Assembly: GCA_023390415.1 (NCBI GenBank)
Contig: JAEWCW010000084.1
Span: forward strand, 1-43,046
DNA: 43,046 bases
Reading direction: 5' to 3'
DNA from: Pseudomonadota bacterium
GTDB taxonomy: Bacteria; Pseudomonadota; Alphaproteobacteria; Sphingomonadales; Sphingomonadaceae
The notes beneath the pieces are model-generated. The model searched no databases. It saw only the letters and a list, made by a program, of their open reading frames with translations, and had not been told where the DNA came from. A program made the translations under genes and the position numbers. Below are positions 10,881 through 18,584 of this stretch, one piece after another. Every line of letters begins with the position of its first letter. Position 1 is the first letter of the stretch.

Positions 10881-12830
10881 ATGTCGGGGGCCGAAGACCG
10901 GGAAGAGTCGAACGGCGCGCCGGCAAGCGTGTTCGTCAGCTATTCGAGGATCGACCAGAAGGCCGCACTTCCTGTCATCCACGCACTCGAGGCGGCCGGA
11001 TATTCCGTCTGGTGGGATGGCAAGCTGGAAGGCGGCGAGCGTTACCTGAAGACGACCGAGGAAGCGCTGGAAAATGCCAACGCCGTCGTCGTTCTCTGGT
11101 CGAAGGACTCGACCGGATCGCATTGGGTTCATGACGAGGCGATGCGCGGCCGCGACCGGCGGCGGCTGGTGCCGCTGACCATCGACGGATCGCAGCCGCC
11201 GCTCGGCTTCCGCCAGTTCCAGACGATCGATCTTTCAAAGCATGGGAAGAAGCATCACGAGGCGATCGAGGCGATGCTTCGCGCGGTCGCGGCGCTTCAC
11301 GACCATCCGCCGGATGCGCCCGGCGCGGCCACGCACCCGCCGGCGCGAAGGATCAGCAGGCGCGCGGTGATCGGCGGAGGCGCTGCGCTGGCCGTGGCGG
11401 GCGGCGGCGCACTCTGGTGGTCCGGGGTTCTTGCGCCAGGCGGAAGCGAGGCGCGGAGCGTCGCCGTCCTCCCCTTCGACAATCTCAGCGGCGACCCATC
11501 GCGCGATTATTTTTCGGCCGGCCTGGCCGCCGAGGTGCGCGCACAGCTCGCCCGCAATCCTTTGCTCCAGGTCGCGGCGCAGGCCTCGTCCGACCAATTC
11601 CGCGACAGCCGCGAGGATGCGCGCGAGATCGCACGCGCGCTCCGGGTCGGCTACCTCCTCGACGGCAATGTCCGTGTCGGCGGGCCGACAGTGCGGATCT
11701 CGGCCGAGCTGATCGACGGGCGGACCGGCTTCAGCCTCTGGTCGCAGTCGTTCGACCGGCCGCTGGCCGACGTCTTCGCGGTCCAGGAAGAGATTGCGCG
11801 GGCGGTCACTGCGGCGCTCAGCGCGGAGATCGAGACCGAGGATGGCGATACCGGCGACCATCGCGCGGCCAACGGCGGCACCTCGAACGTCGCTGCGCTG
11901 GATGCGCAGCTCCACGGCAAGGATCTGTTCGACAAGGCGATCGACGAGTCCAACGACCGGGCAGCGCTGGCCTATTTCGCGGCGGCGATCGCCGCCGACC
12001 CCAATTATGCGCTTGCCCATGCCGCACGGTCGCGGGCGCTCGCCGTGATCGGCAATCAATATGAGCAGGGCGAGGCGCGGCGGGCTGTCTACAACCAGGC
12101 GATTGCGGCCGCGCAGCACGCGGTGGCGCTCGCGCCGCGGGTGGCGGAAGGCCATTCGGCGCTCGGCTTCGCACTTTTCTACGGGCGGATCGACGCCCGC
12201 GCCGCGCGCGAGCCCTATGAGCGATCGCTCCAGCTCGGCGGCGGCGAGGCCGACATCCTCAGCCGCTATGCGCTGTACAGTGCGCGCTGCGGGCGGATCG
12301 AGCCCGCGCGTCGGGCGATCTCGAGAGCTTCGGCGCTCGATCCCTTGAATCCGCGCACCCAGCGCCTGATCGGCGACGTCGAATTTTCCGCGCGGCGATA
12401 TGCCGAGGCGGTTCCGGCGTTCCGCCGCGCGCTGGAGCTCAACCCGCGGCTGTCCATCGCTCATTCGGCGATCGGCGCATGCCTGCTGATGCTTGGTCGG
12501 ATCCAGGAGGCGAAGGCGGAATATGAGCGCGAGCCGAATTCGCTCTTCCGTCTTCCCGGCCAGGCAATCGCCGCGCTCCGCCAGCAGCGCCCCGCCGAAG
12601 CGGAGACCGCGCTCACCCAGCTGAGGAGCGAGCATGGCGACAACAGCCTCTACCAGCAGGCGCAGATCTTCGCCCAATGGGGCCGCACTCAGGACGCGAT
12701 GGCGCGGCTCACGGAGGGATTGGAGAAGATCGACTCCGGGCTCGTCTATCTGCGCATCGATCCGTTCGTCGATCCGCTCCGCAACCAGCCTGCCTTCGCC
12801 GATTTGCTCAACCGCCTCGGCTTCGTGTAA
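10881..12830 (+). CDS. TIR domain protein with membrane segment, TolB/FlgO-like domain and TPR repeats
   Basis: The 649-residue protein starts with a TIR domain (about 16-135): VFVSYSRIDQ, WWDGKLEGGERY, VVVLWSKDS and SHWVHDEAM. Glu86 stands where NAD-cleaving TIR enzymes keep their catalytic glutamate. A single hydrophobic segment lies at about 162-182. Next comes a VAVLPFDNLSGDPSRDYFSAGL region (about 193-310), the fold found in adenylate-cyclase-like and TolB/FlgO-type proteins. The C-terminal half has at least four TPR units, for example the RYAEAVPAFRRALELNP stretch. Such proteins are often labelled adenylate cyclase, but no cyclase catalytic domain is seen. It could be a membrane sensor or an NADase-type effector; the context with the SLOG protein favours signalling or defence. 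Confidence 0.85.
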   Translation: MSGAEDREESNGAPASVFVSYSRIDQKAALPVIHALEAAGYSVWWDGKLEGGERYLKTTEEALENANAVVVLWSKDSTGSHWVHDEAMRGRDRRRLVPLTIDGSQPPLGFRQFQTIDLSKHGKKHHEAIEAMLRAVAALHDHPPDAPGAATHPPARRISRRAVIGGGAALAVAGGGALWWSGVLAPGGSEARSVAVLPFDNLSGDPSRDYFSAGLAAEVRAQLARNPLLQVAAQASSDQFRDSREDAREIARALRVGYLLDGNVRVGGPTVRISAELIDGRTGFSLWSQSFDRPLADVFAVQEEIARAVTAALSAEIETEDGDTGDHRAANGGTSNVAALDAQLHGKDLFDKAIDESNDRAALAYFAAAIAADPNYALAHAARSRALAVIGNQYEQGEARRAVYNQAIAAAQHAVALAPRVAEGHSALGFALFYGRIDARAAREPYERSLQLGGGEADILSRYALYSARCGRIEPARRAISRASALDPLNPRTQRLIGDVEFSARRYAEAVPAFRRALELNPRLSIAHSAIGACLLMLGRIQEAKAEYEREPNSLFRLPGQAIAALRQQRPAEAETALTQLRSEHGDNSLYQQAQIFAQWGRTQDAMARLTEGLEKIDSGLVYLRIDPFVDPLRNQPAFADLLNRLGFV

Positions 12831-12856
12831 TATCCGGCGTCAACGGGAGACTCTCC

Positions 12857-13012
12857 ATGATCGAGAAGAAGCCCACCACAGCCGCAGGCGACGTCAACCT
12901 GGAAGGCAACGGAGACCGCGATCCGTCGGCCACCAAGATTGCCGGCAACGGCGACCGCGTGCCCGACGGCAGCGACCTTTCGCTCGACGGAAACGGCGAC
13001 CGGATCGACTGA
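12857..13012 (+). CDS. Small protein with GNGDR repeats
   Basis: This 51-residue protein begins 26 bases after the TIR-TPR gene, with GGGAG at 12844-12848 as a good ribosome binding site. The sequence contains three copies of GNGDR, each preceded by a short acidic or hydrophobic stretch (NLEGNGDR, KIAGNGDR, SLDGNGDR), spaced about 13-15 residues apart. It has no signal peptide or membrane helix. I know no family for it. The position suggests co-transcription with the TIR-TPR gene. The Asp/Asn/Gly spacing could bind divalent cations, but this is a guess. Confidence 0.6.
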   Translation: MIEKKPTTAAGDVNLEGNGDRDPSATKIAGNGDRVPDGSDLSLDGNGDRID

Positions 13013-13043
13013 TCCGCATTTTCCAAGTGCATGCCCGTGACTG

Positions 13044-13077
13044 CCGTCAGAAGGACGTTCGTCCGTACTCCTGACGG
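13044..13077. terminator. Hairpin over the 3' end of the SDR gene
   Basis: CCGTCAG (13044-13050) pairs with CTGACGG (13071-13077), and inside it GGACG (13053-13057) pairs with CGTCC (13060-13064). The hairpin spans the stop codon of the SDR gene at 13047 and lies just after the GNGDR-repeat gene, so it could terminate either convergent transcript. No T-run follows on either strand, so the function is tentative. Confidence 0.35.
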
Positions 13078-13832
13078 TAGAAGGGGTGCGACGCGCTGAG
13101 GCCGCCGTCGACGACGATCGCCTCGCCATTGACGTAGCTGCTCTCGTCCGAAGCGAGGAAGAGCGCGGCGTTCGCGATCTCATCCGGCACGCCGCCGCGG
13201 CGGAGCGGGTTGAGATGGCCGATATCGCCCTCGCGGCCGGCGGCGCGGGCCATGTCGTAGAGCGGCTTGGTCATTCCCGTCTCGATCAGGCCCGGGCAGA
13301 TGGCGTTGACCCGGATGTTCGCGCCGGCGAGCTGGGTCGCCGCCACCCGGACGAGCTGGACCACGCCGGCCTTGGATGCCGAGTAAGCCGGGCCGCCGGC
13401 GCCGGCGCGGAGGCCCGCGACGCTGGCGGTGCAGACGATCGACCCGCCGCCCTGCTCCTTCATCACCGGCGCCGCATATTTGATCGCGAGGAAGGGGCCG
13501 ATCAGATTGACGCGGAGGATCTCCTGCCAGTCCTCGACGCTCTGCTCGAAGATCGAGGCGAGCCCGCCTGAAATGCTGGCATTGGCGAAGAAGATGTCGA
13601 GCCGCCCGAACTTGCGAATGGCGAGCTGAACGAGATCCTGGACGTCGGAGTCGCTGCCCGCATCCGCCTGTTCGGCGACCGCCGCGGCGCCGATCTGCGC
13701 CGCGGTCTCGTCCGCGCCTTTGAGGTCGACGCAGACCACCTTGGCGCCCTCGGCGGCGAAGCGCGCGGCGCTCGCCCGCCCGATCCCTGAGCCCGCGCCG
13801 GTGACGATCGCGACCTTGCCGTCCAGCCTCAT
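13047..13832 (-). CDS. Short-chain dehydrogenase/reductase (SDR)
   Basis: This 261-residue classical SDR has the cofactor motif VTGAGSGIG near residues 10-18 and the catalytic YSASK with a preceding Ser in TASVAG. The C-terminal AIVVDGGL ends the conserved region. Asp36 (VVCVDLKG) suggests NAD rather than NADP as cofactor. The gene overlaps the upstream SDR gene by 4 bases and lies in an operon-like run with an acyl-CoA dehydrogenase. A role in oxidising a hydroxyacyl-CoA or ring alcohol is plausible; the substrate is unknown. Confidence 0.9.
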   Translation of the reverse strand: MRLDGKVAIVTGAGSGIGRASAARFAAEGAKVVCVDLKGADETAAQIGAAAVAEQADAGSDSDVQDLVQLAIRKFGRLDIFFANASISGGLASIFEQSVEDWQEILRVNLIGPFLAIKYAAPVMKEQGGGSIVCTASVAGLRAGAGGPAYSASKAGVVQLVRVAATQLAGANIRVNAICPGLIETGMTKPLYDMARAAGREGDIGHLNPLRRGGVPDEIANAALFLASDESSYVNGEAIVVDGGLSASHPFYRQEYGRTSF

Positions 13833-14605
13833 AGTCCCACTCCCGTCGTGCTTCCGCCGTCGACCACGATCGCCTGGCCGGTGACGAAGGTCGAGGCCGG
13901 CGAGGCGAGGAACACCGCAGCGCCGGCAATCTCGTGCGGCTCGCCGATGCGCTGGAGCGGCGTGTGCGCGGTGACCATCTGCAGCGTCTGGGGATTCTCC
14001 CAGAGGGCGCGCGCGAAATCGGTGCGGATCAGGCCCGGCGCGATGCAGTTGACGCGCACCTGGTGCGGGCCGAACTCGGCGGCGAGGTTGCGCGCGAGCT
14101 GGAAGTCGGCCGCCTTGGAGATGTTGTAGGCGCCGATCACGGCCGAGGCCTTGAGGCCGCCGATCGAGCTGACGATGATGATCGAGCCTTCGCGCCGCTC
14201 GATCATCTCGGGCGCGACCATCTGGATCAGCCAGTGGTTGGCGATGACGTTGTTCTCGAGGATCTTGCGGAACTGGTCGTCCGAGATGCCGGACATCGGA
14301 CCGTAATAGGGATTGGACGCGGCGTTGCAGACCAGCACGTCGATCCGGCCGAGCTGGCGGCGGGTCTCGTCGACCATATTCTGGAGCTGGCCCTTCGACG
14401 AGATCGAGGCGGGGACTACGATGGCGCGGCCTTCGCCGTGCTTGGCGTTGATCGAGTCGGCGACCTCCTGGCAGGCCTCGGCCTTGCGGCTGGAGATCAC
14501 CACCCGGGCGCCCTGATCGGCCATCGCTTCCGCGATCGCCCGCCCGATCCCGCGCGACGAGCCGGTGACGATGGCGACTTTGCCGGTGAGATCGAAGAGA
14601 TTCAT
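13829..14605 (-). CDS. Short-chain dehydrogenase/reductase (SDR), second copy
   Basis: The 258-residue protein has VTGSSRGIG, the NNAG-equivalent CNAASNPYYG, a Ser in VSSIGG, the catalytic YNISK, and the C-terminal VVDGG. The SSRK stretch after the second beta strand (VVISSRKAEA) is typical of NADP-preferring enzymes, in contrast to its neighbour. It starts 13 bases after the acyl-CoA dehydrogenase stop and overlaps the next SDR by 4 bases, so the three genes are probably co-transcribed. A beta-oxidation-like role on an unusual acyl substrate is inferred from that context. Confidence 0.9.
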   Translation of the reverse strand: MNLFDLTGKVAIVTGSSRGIGRAIAEAMADQGARVVISSRKAEACQEVADSINAKHGEGRAIVVPASISSKGQLQNMVDETRRQLGRIDVLVCNAASNPYYGPMSGISDDQFRKILENNVIANHWLIQMVAPEMIERREGSIIIVSSIGGLKASAVIGAYNISKAADFQLARNLAAEFGPHQVRVNCIAPGLIRTDFARALWENPQTLQMVTAHTPLQRIGEPHEIAGAAVFLASPASTFVTGQAIVVDGGSTTGVGL

Positions 14606-14618
14606 TCAGCGCTCCTGA

Positions 14619-15863
14619 TTAGGCTTCGGACGGATATTTGCCGAACTCGAGCCGCGCGATGGCGCGGTTGTGGACCTCGTCGGGACCGTCGGCGAGGCGG
14701 AGGGTGCGGATCCCGGCCCAGCTCGCGGCGAGGCCGAAGTCCTGGCTGACGCCGGCGCCGCCATGGGCCTGGACCGCGTCGTCGATGATGCGCAGCGCCA
14801 TGTTCGGCGCCTGGACCTTGATCATCGCGATCTCGGCCTGCGCGGCCTTGTTGCCGGCCTTGTCCATCATGTCCGCGGCCTTCAGGCAGAGCAGCCGCGA
14901 CATGTCGATGTCGATCCGGGCGCGGGCGACGCGCTCATGCCAGATGCTGTGCTCCATCAGCCGCTTGCCGAAGGCGACGCGCGACTGGAGCCGGAGAACC
15001 ATCGCCTTCAGCGCCTCCTCGGCCGCGCCGATCGTGCGCATGCAGTGATGGATTCGCCCCGGCCCGAGCCGACCCTGCGCGATCTCGAACCCGCGGCCCT
15101 CGCCGAGCAGCATGTTCGAGGCGGGAATCCGGACGTCCTTGAGCTCGATCTCCATATGGCCGTGCGGCGCGTCGTCATAGCCGTAGACGGTGAGCGCGCG
15201 CTCGATTGTCACGCCCGGCGAATCGAGCGGCATCAGCACCATCGACTGCTGCTGGTGGCGCGGGCCGTCCGGATCGGTCTTGCCCATGACGATGGCGACC
15301 TTGCAGCGCGGATCGCCGGCGCCCGACGACCACCATTTGCGGCCGTTCAGCACATAGGAATCGCCGTCGCGTCGGATCTCGCACTGGATGTTGGTCGCGT
15401 CGGACGAGGCGACCGCGGGCTCGGTCATCAGGAAGGCGGAACGGATCTCGCCGTTCATCAGCGGGCGGAGCCACTCTTCCTTCTGCTCGCGGGTGCCGTA
15501 ACGGTGGAGCACCTCCATATTGCCGGTGTCCGGCGCCGAGCAGTTGAACACCTCGCTCGCCCAGGGGATGCGGCCCATCTCCTCGGCGCAGAGCGCATAT
15601 TCGAGGTTGCTGAGCTGCGTGCCCTCGAACGCGAAGCTCTCGTCGACATGGCGCAGCGCCTGGCCCGGCGGCATGAACAGGTTCCAGAGGCCGGCCTCGC
15701 GCGCCTGCGGCTTCAGTTCCTCGATCACCGGCAAGGGCTGCCACCGATCCCCCTCGGCGAGCTGCGCCTTGTAATCGCCCATCCGCGGGCGGATCCGAGT
15801 CTCGAGAAATTCGCGGACGCGATCCCGAAAATGCGCCTGCCGCTGGGTCAAATCGAAATCCAT
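14619..15863 (-). CDS. Acyl-CoA dehydrogenase, ACAD10/11-like
   Basis: The 414-residue flavoprotein has the three-part acyl-CoA dehydrogenase fold. MTEPAVASSDATNI is the FAD/substrate segment, GRKWWSSGAGDPRC is in the middle domain, and GPGRIHHCMRTIGAAEEAL together with QAHGGAGVSQDF is in the C-terminal helical domain. The middle-domain sequence and RLADGPDEVH near the end are characteristic of the ACAD10/11-like group that handles long or hydroxylated acyl chains. It is the first gene of a run with two SDR genes, which suggests a pathway for a hydroxy-acyl or branched substrate. The exact substrate cannot be predicted. Confidence 0.92.
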   Translation of the reverse strand: MDFDLTQRQAHFRDRVREFLETRIRPRMGDYKAQLAEGDRWQPLPVIEELKPQAREAGLWNLFMPPGQALRHVDESFAFEGTQLSNLEYALCAEEMGRIPWASEVFNCSAPDTGNMEVLHRYGTREQKEEWLRPLMNGEIRSAFLMTEPAVASSDATNIQCEIRRDGDSYVLNGRKWWSSGAGDPRCKVAIVMGKTDPDGPRHQQQSMVLMPLDSPGVTIERALTVYGYDDAPHGHMEIELKDVRIPASNMLLGEGRGFEIAQGRLGPGRIHHCMRTIGAAEEALKAMVLRLQSRVAFGKRLMEHSIWHERVARARIDIDMSRLLCLKAADMMDKAGNKAAQAEIAMIKVQAPNMALRIIDDAVQAHGGAGVSQDFGLAASWAGIRTLRLADGPDEVHNRAIARLEFGKYPSEA

Positions 15864-15930
15864 CGCGCCGTCCTTGCTCGAGCTTCAGCCTTGGCTGCCA
15901 GAAAGCTCGGGGCCGCGCCAGCCCGCGCGG

Positions 15931-16473
15931 TCAGCTTGAGGCAGCGGGGGGATCGGGCCCGTAGGCATTCGGTCCCGGCGTCCCCTTCCGCACCAGCATC
16001 GCCACCAGGATGCCGAGCGCGACGAGGTAGGCAAGGTTGTTGAGAAACAGCCAGGGCATCGCCGCGCGGCGCGTCTCGTCCGCACCGTCGAACATCATCG
16101 GCAGCGCCCCGAAGCCGATGACGAGAAAGGGCAGGGGAAGCAGCGCCCAGGCGCCGGAACGCCCTCGGTCGTGCAGCCGGCGCACGGTCGCCGCCGCGAG
16201 CAGCACGACGACGATCGCAAAGATCATCATGATCGCCAGCAGGAATCGGGCCGGATCGAGCAGCAGGCCGGGATGCTCGATTCGAGCCAGGCGATCGGCC
16301 GCGCCCCTGCGGAGCGCCCCCTCGAGCAGCAGCGCAAAGGCGCCCATCCACACGAACAGCGAAAGCGCCAGCACGGTCCCCGCATAAGGCCAGAACAGGC
16401 CCCGCGGATCGCGGCCGGAGAAACGGGCGAGATTGCCGATGCCGTTGCCCAGCGCTTTCCGGAAGCTGGTGAT
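15931..16473 (-). CDS. DUF805 family membrane protein, start codon uncertain
   Basis: The protein has the DUF805 signature LARFSGRDPRGLFWPYAG near its N-terminus, then hydrophobic helices (TVLALSLFVWMGAFALLL, FLLAIMMIFAIVVVLLA, and two near the C-terminus) and the conserved VRRLHDRGRSG before the third helix. It is an inner-membrane protein of unknown function. No ATG, GTG or TTG occurs in frame between the stop of the upstream phosphoribosyltransferase (16496) and the conserved region. The end given here is an ATC at 16473 preceded at good spacing by GAAAGGG; a CTG at 16452 is another option. The gene is probably real but its start is non-standard or read through from upstream. Confidence 0.7.
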   Translation of the reverse strand: MTSFRKALGNGIGNLARFSGRDPRGLFWPYAGTVLALSLFVWMGAFALLLEGALRRGAADRLARIEHPGLLLDPARFLLAIMMIFAIVVVLLAAATVRRLHDRGRSGAWALLPLPFLVIGFGALPMMFDGADETRRAAMPWLFLNNLAYLVALGILVAMLVRKGTPGPNAYGPDPPAASS

Positions 16474-16495
16474 CGCCTTTCCCTTTCCGAAACCG

Positions 16496-17017
16496 TCAGG
16501 CCAGCCGCTCGGGCACTTCCTGCGCCTCGGCGGTGAGGGTGGAGCGCGGGGCGACGGCTTCCCACGGGAAGACGTACCAGCGCTTGTCCTGGTCGCGGTC
16601 GATCTCGCTGCCATGATATTCGGCGCGCGCCTTGGAGCGGACATTGTGGACGAGGACGGCGACCCGGAGCCGGTCGGGATGGTCGACCTTCGCCTCGATC
16701 GCGGCGCGGAGATAGTTGATCGTCGCACCGCTGTCGTTGATGTCGTCGACGATCAGGATTCGGGCGCCGGCCTCGATCTTGGCTGCGAGCTTTTCGAGCA
16801 ATTCGTCGCCGAAGCCGTGCTCCCCGGAACTATGATCGACGGTCAGCAAGGGGAGACCGGTCCGGTGCGAGAGATAGGCGGCGGGAACCAGCCCGCCGCG
16901 CCCGATCCCGACCAGGAAATCCACTTTCCACGAATCCGCTTCGAGCAGCGTCGCCACCGTCTCGACCTCGTCCAGGAAGCGCTCATAGGGGATGTAATAG
17001 AGGACCGGCTCGGACAT
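16496..17017 (-). CDS. Phosphoribosyltransferase domain protein
   Basis: This 173-residue protein has a type I phosphoribosyltransferase fold. The PRPP-binding motif ILIVDDINDSGAT (about 90-102) is clear, with FLVGIGRGGLVPAAYL upstream for pyrophosphate binding. Such enzymes attach or remove phosphoribose from purine bases; the sequence is nearer to xanthine/hypoxanthine-type stand-alone proteins than to the orotate enzyme. The base specificity is not predictable. The ATG at 17017 follows AGGAG at rather short spacing. The DUF805 gene follows directly. Confidence 0.85.
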   Translation of the reverse strand: MSEPVLYYIPYERFLDEVETVATLLEADSWKVDFLVGIGRGGLVPAAYLSHRTGLPLLTVDHSSGEHGFGDELLEKLAAKIEAGARILIVDDINDSGATINYLRAAIEAKVDHPDRLRVAVLVHNVRSKARAEYHGSEIDRDQDKRWYVFPWEAVAPRSTLTAEAQEVPERLA

Positions 17018-17112
17018 GCTCTCTCCTGGGACGGGGCCGGCATTCATAAGAGGGCGCAGGGCGAGGGGCAATCGCGCTTGCCGCGCACTGCGTGCCGTGC
17101 CTAGCTGCGCGC

Positions 17113-18537
17113 ATGGATGCTGGGCTCGAACATCTGGACGTGCTGATCGTCGGCGCCGGCATTTCCGGAATCGACGCCGCATATCACGTGCAGAAAAGGC
17201 TGCCGGGGAAGAGCTGGGCCATCTTCGAGGCGCGGGGGGCGATCGGGGGAACGTGGGACCTGTTCCGCTATCCCGGAATCCGGTCCGATTCGGACATGTA
17301 CACATTGGGTTTCCCGTTCCGGCCGTGGACGGGCAGCCAGTCGATCGTGACGGGCGAGGCGATCCGCGACTATGTCGAGGAGACGGCGCGGGCCTACGGG
17401 ATCGACCGCCGAATCCGCTTCGATCACCGGGTCACCCGCGCCGCCTGGTCGTCGGCGGAGGCGCGCTGGACGGTCGAATTTGAAGCGGCGGGCGAGACTC
17501 GACGGCTGACCTGCGGCTTCCTGTTCCTCTGCGCCGGCTATTATGATTACGAGCGCGGCCATCGCCCGCACTGGCCGGGAGAGGCGGGGTTCAGGGGCCG
17601 GATCGTCCATCCCCAATTTTGGCCGGACGACCTCGACCATGAGGGCAAAAGGATCGCCGTCATCGGCAGCGGCGCAACCGCCATGACTTTGGTGCCCGCC
17701 ATGGCGGAGACCGCGGCGCACGTGACCATGGTCCAGCGCTCGCCCTCCTACGTCGTCTCGCGCCCGGCGCGAGACCGGCTTGCGCCGCTGCTCGGCGCCC
17801 GGCTGACCCGGGCCAAGAACGTCGCGCTCGCGGCCTTCTTCTTCGGCCTCGCGCGGCGCAAGCCCGCCAAGGTGCGCGCCAAGCTGATGGAGCTTCTGCG
17901 CAAGGACGTTCCGGCCGAGTTCGACGCCGAGACCCATTTCGGCCCGCGCTACAATCCCTGGGAACAGCGCCTCTGCCTGGTTCCGGACGGCGACCTGTTC
18001 CGCGCCCTCTCGGACGGCCGGGTCTCGATCGTCACCGACGAGATCGAGACCTTCACGCCGGACGGGCTCAGGATGCGCTCGGGCGAGGAGATCGCGGCCG
18101 ACATCGTCGTCACTGCGACCGGGCTGGTGGTGAAATTGTTCGGCGGAATCGCGCTCAGCGTCGACGGCGCCGCTGCCGACCCGGCCGGTCGACTGATCTA
18201 CAAGGGCATGATGCTGGAGGGGGTGCCGAACTTCGCTTTCTCGTTCGGTTACACCAACGCCTCCTGGACGCTGAAATGCGATCTCACCTCGCGCTACGTC
18301 TGCCGTCTGATCCGCCACATGGACCGGCACGGGCATCACATGGCGGTGCCGCGGGCGAAGGGGGAGGTCGAGCGCCGGCCTCTGCTCGATTTCAGCTCCG
18401 GCTACATCGCCCGCGCCCGCGATTCGATGCCGGTGCAGGGGACGGAGAAGCCGTGGCGCGTGCCGCAAAACTATTTCCGCGACGTCGCCACCCTAGGCTT
18501 CGGGCGCGTGACGGACGACGCCATCGAGTTTCGTTGA
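17113..18537 (+). CDS. Flavin-containing monooxygenase, Baeyer-Villiger type
   Basis: The 474-residue protein has the FAD-binding VLIVGAGISGIDAA at the N-terminus, the GGTWDLFRYPGIRSDSD motif, a Baeyer-Villiger-type fingerprint FRGRIVHPQFWPD, and a second nucleotide-binding site IAVIGSGATAMTL for NADPH. Such enzymes insert oxygen next to a ketone or oxygenate a heteroatom. The start at 17113 is preferred over 17092 because MDAGLEHLDVLIVGAG is closer to family length. The gene stands just upstream of three acyl-CoA dehydrogenases, so ring opening of a cyclic ketone before beta-oxidation is a reasonable but unproven role. Confidence 0.9.
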   Translation: MDAGLEHLDVLIVGAGISGIDAAYHVQKRLPGKSWAIFEARGAIGGTWDLFRYPGIRSDSDMYTLGFPFRPWTGSQSIVTGEAIRDYVEETARAYGIDRRIRFDHRVTRAAWSSAEARWTVEFEAAGETRRLTCGFLFLCAGYYDYERGHRPHWPGEAGFRGRIVHPQFWPDDLDHEGKRIAVIGSGATAMTLVPAMAETAAHVTMVQRSPSYVVSRPARDRLAPLLGARLTRAKNVALAAFFFGLARRKPAKVRAKLMELLRKDVPAEFDAETHFGPRYNPWEQRLCLVPDGDLFRALSDGRVSIVTDEIETFTPDGLRMRSGEEIAADIVVTATGLVVKLFGGIALSVDGAAADPAGRLIYKGMMLEGVPNFAFSFGYTNASWTLKCDLTSRYVCRLIRHMDRHGHHMAVPRAKGEVERRPLLDFSSGYIARARDSMPVQGTEKPWRVPQNYFRDVATLGFGRVTDDAIEFR

Positions 18538-18559
18538 CAGTAGCGCGCCGCCGCGCCAG

Positions 18560-18575
18560 TTGACGTTAACGTAAA
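18560..18575 (+). promoter_or_regulatory. Palindromic operator before acyl-CoA dehydrogenase (copy B)
   Basis: TTGACGTTAACGTAAA lies 9 bases before the start codon, directly against the GGAGAG ribosome binding site. It differs at one base from the site before the FadJ-like gene at 8744-8759, and this copy is closer to a perfect palindrome. Its closeness to the ATG means a promoter using its TTGACG as -35 would start inside the gene. A bound regulator would more likely block transcription or act from here on an upstream promoter. Confidence 0.6.
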
Positions 18576-18584
18576 GGAGAGACG

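Noticed and set aside
10881..12830. Annotation of the TIR-TPR protein as adenylate cyclase
   Set aside because: The resemblance is limited to the domain that accompanies some cyclases; no cyclase catalytic core is present.
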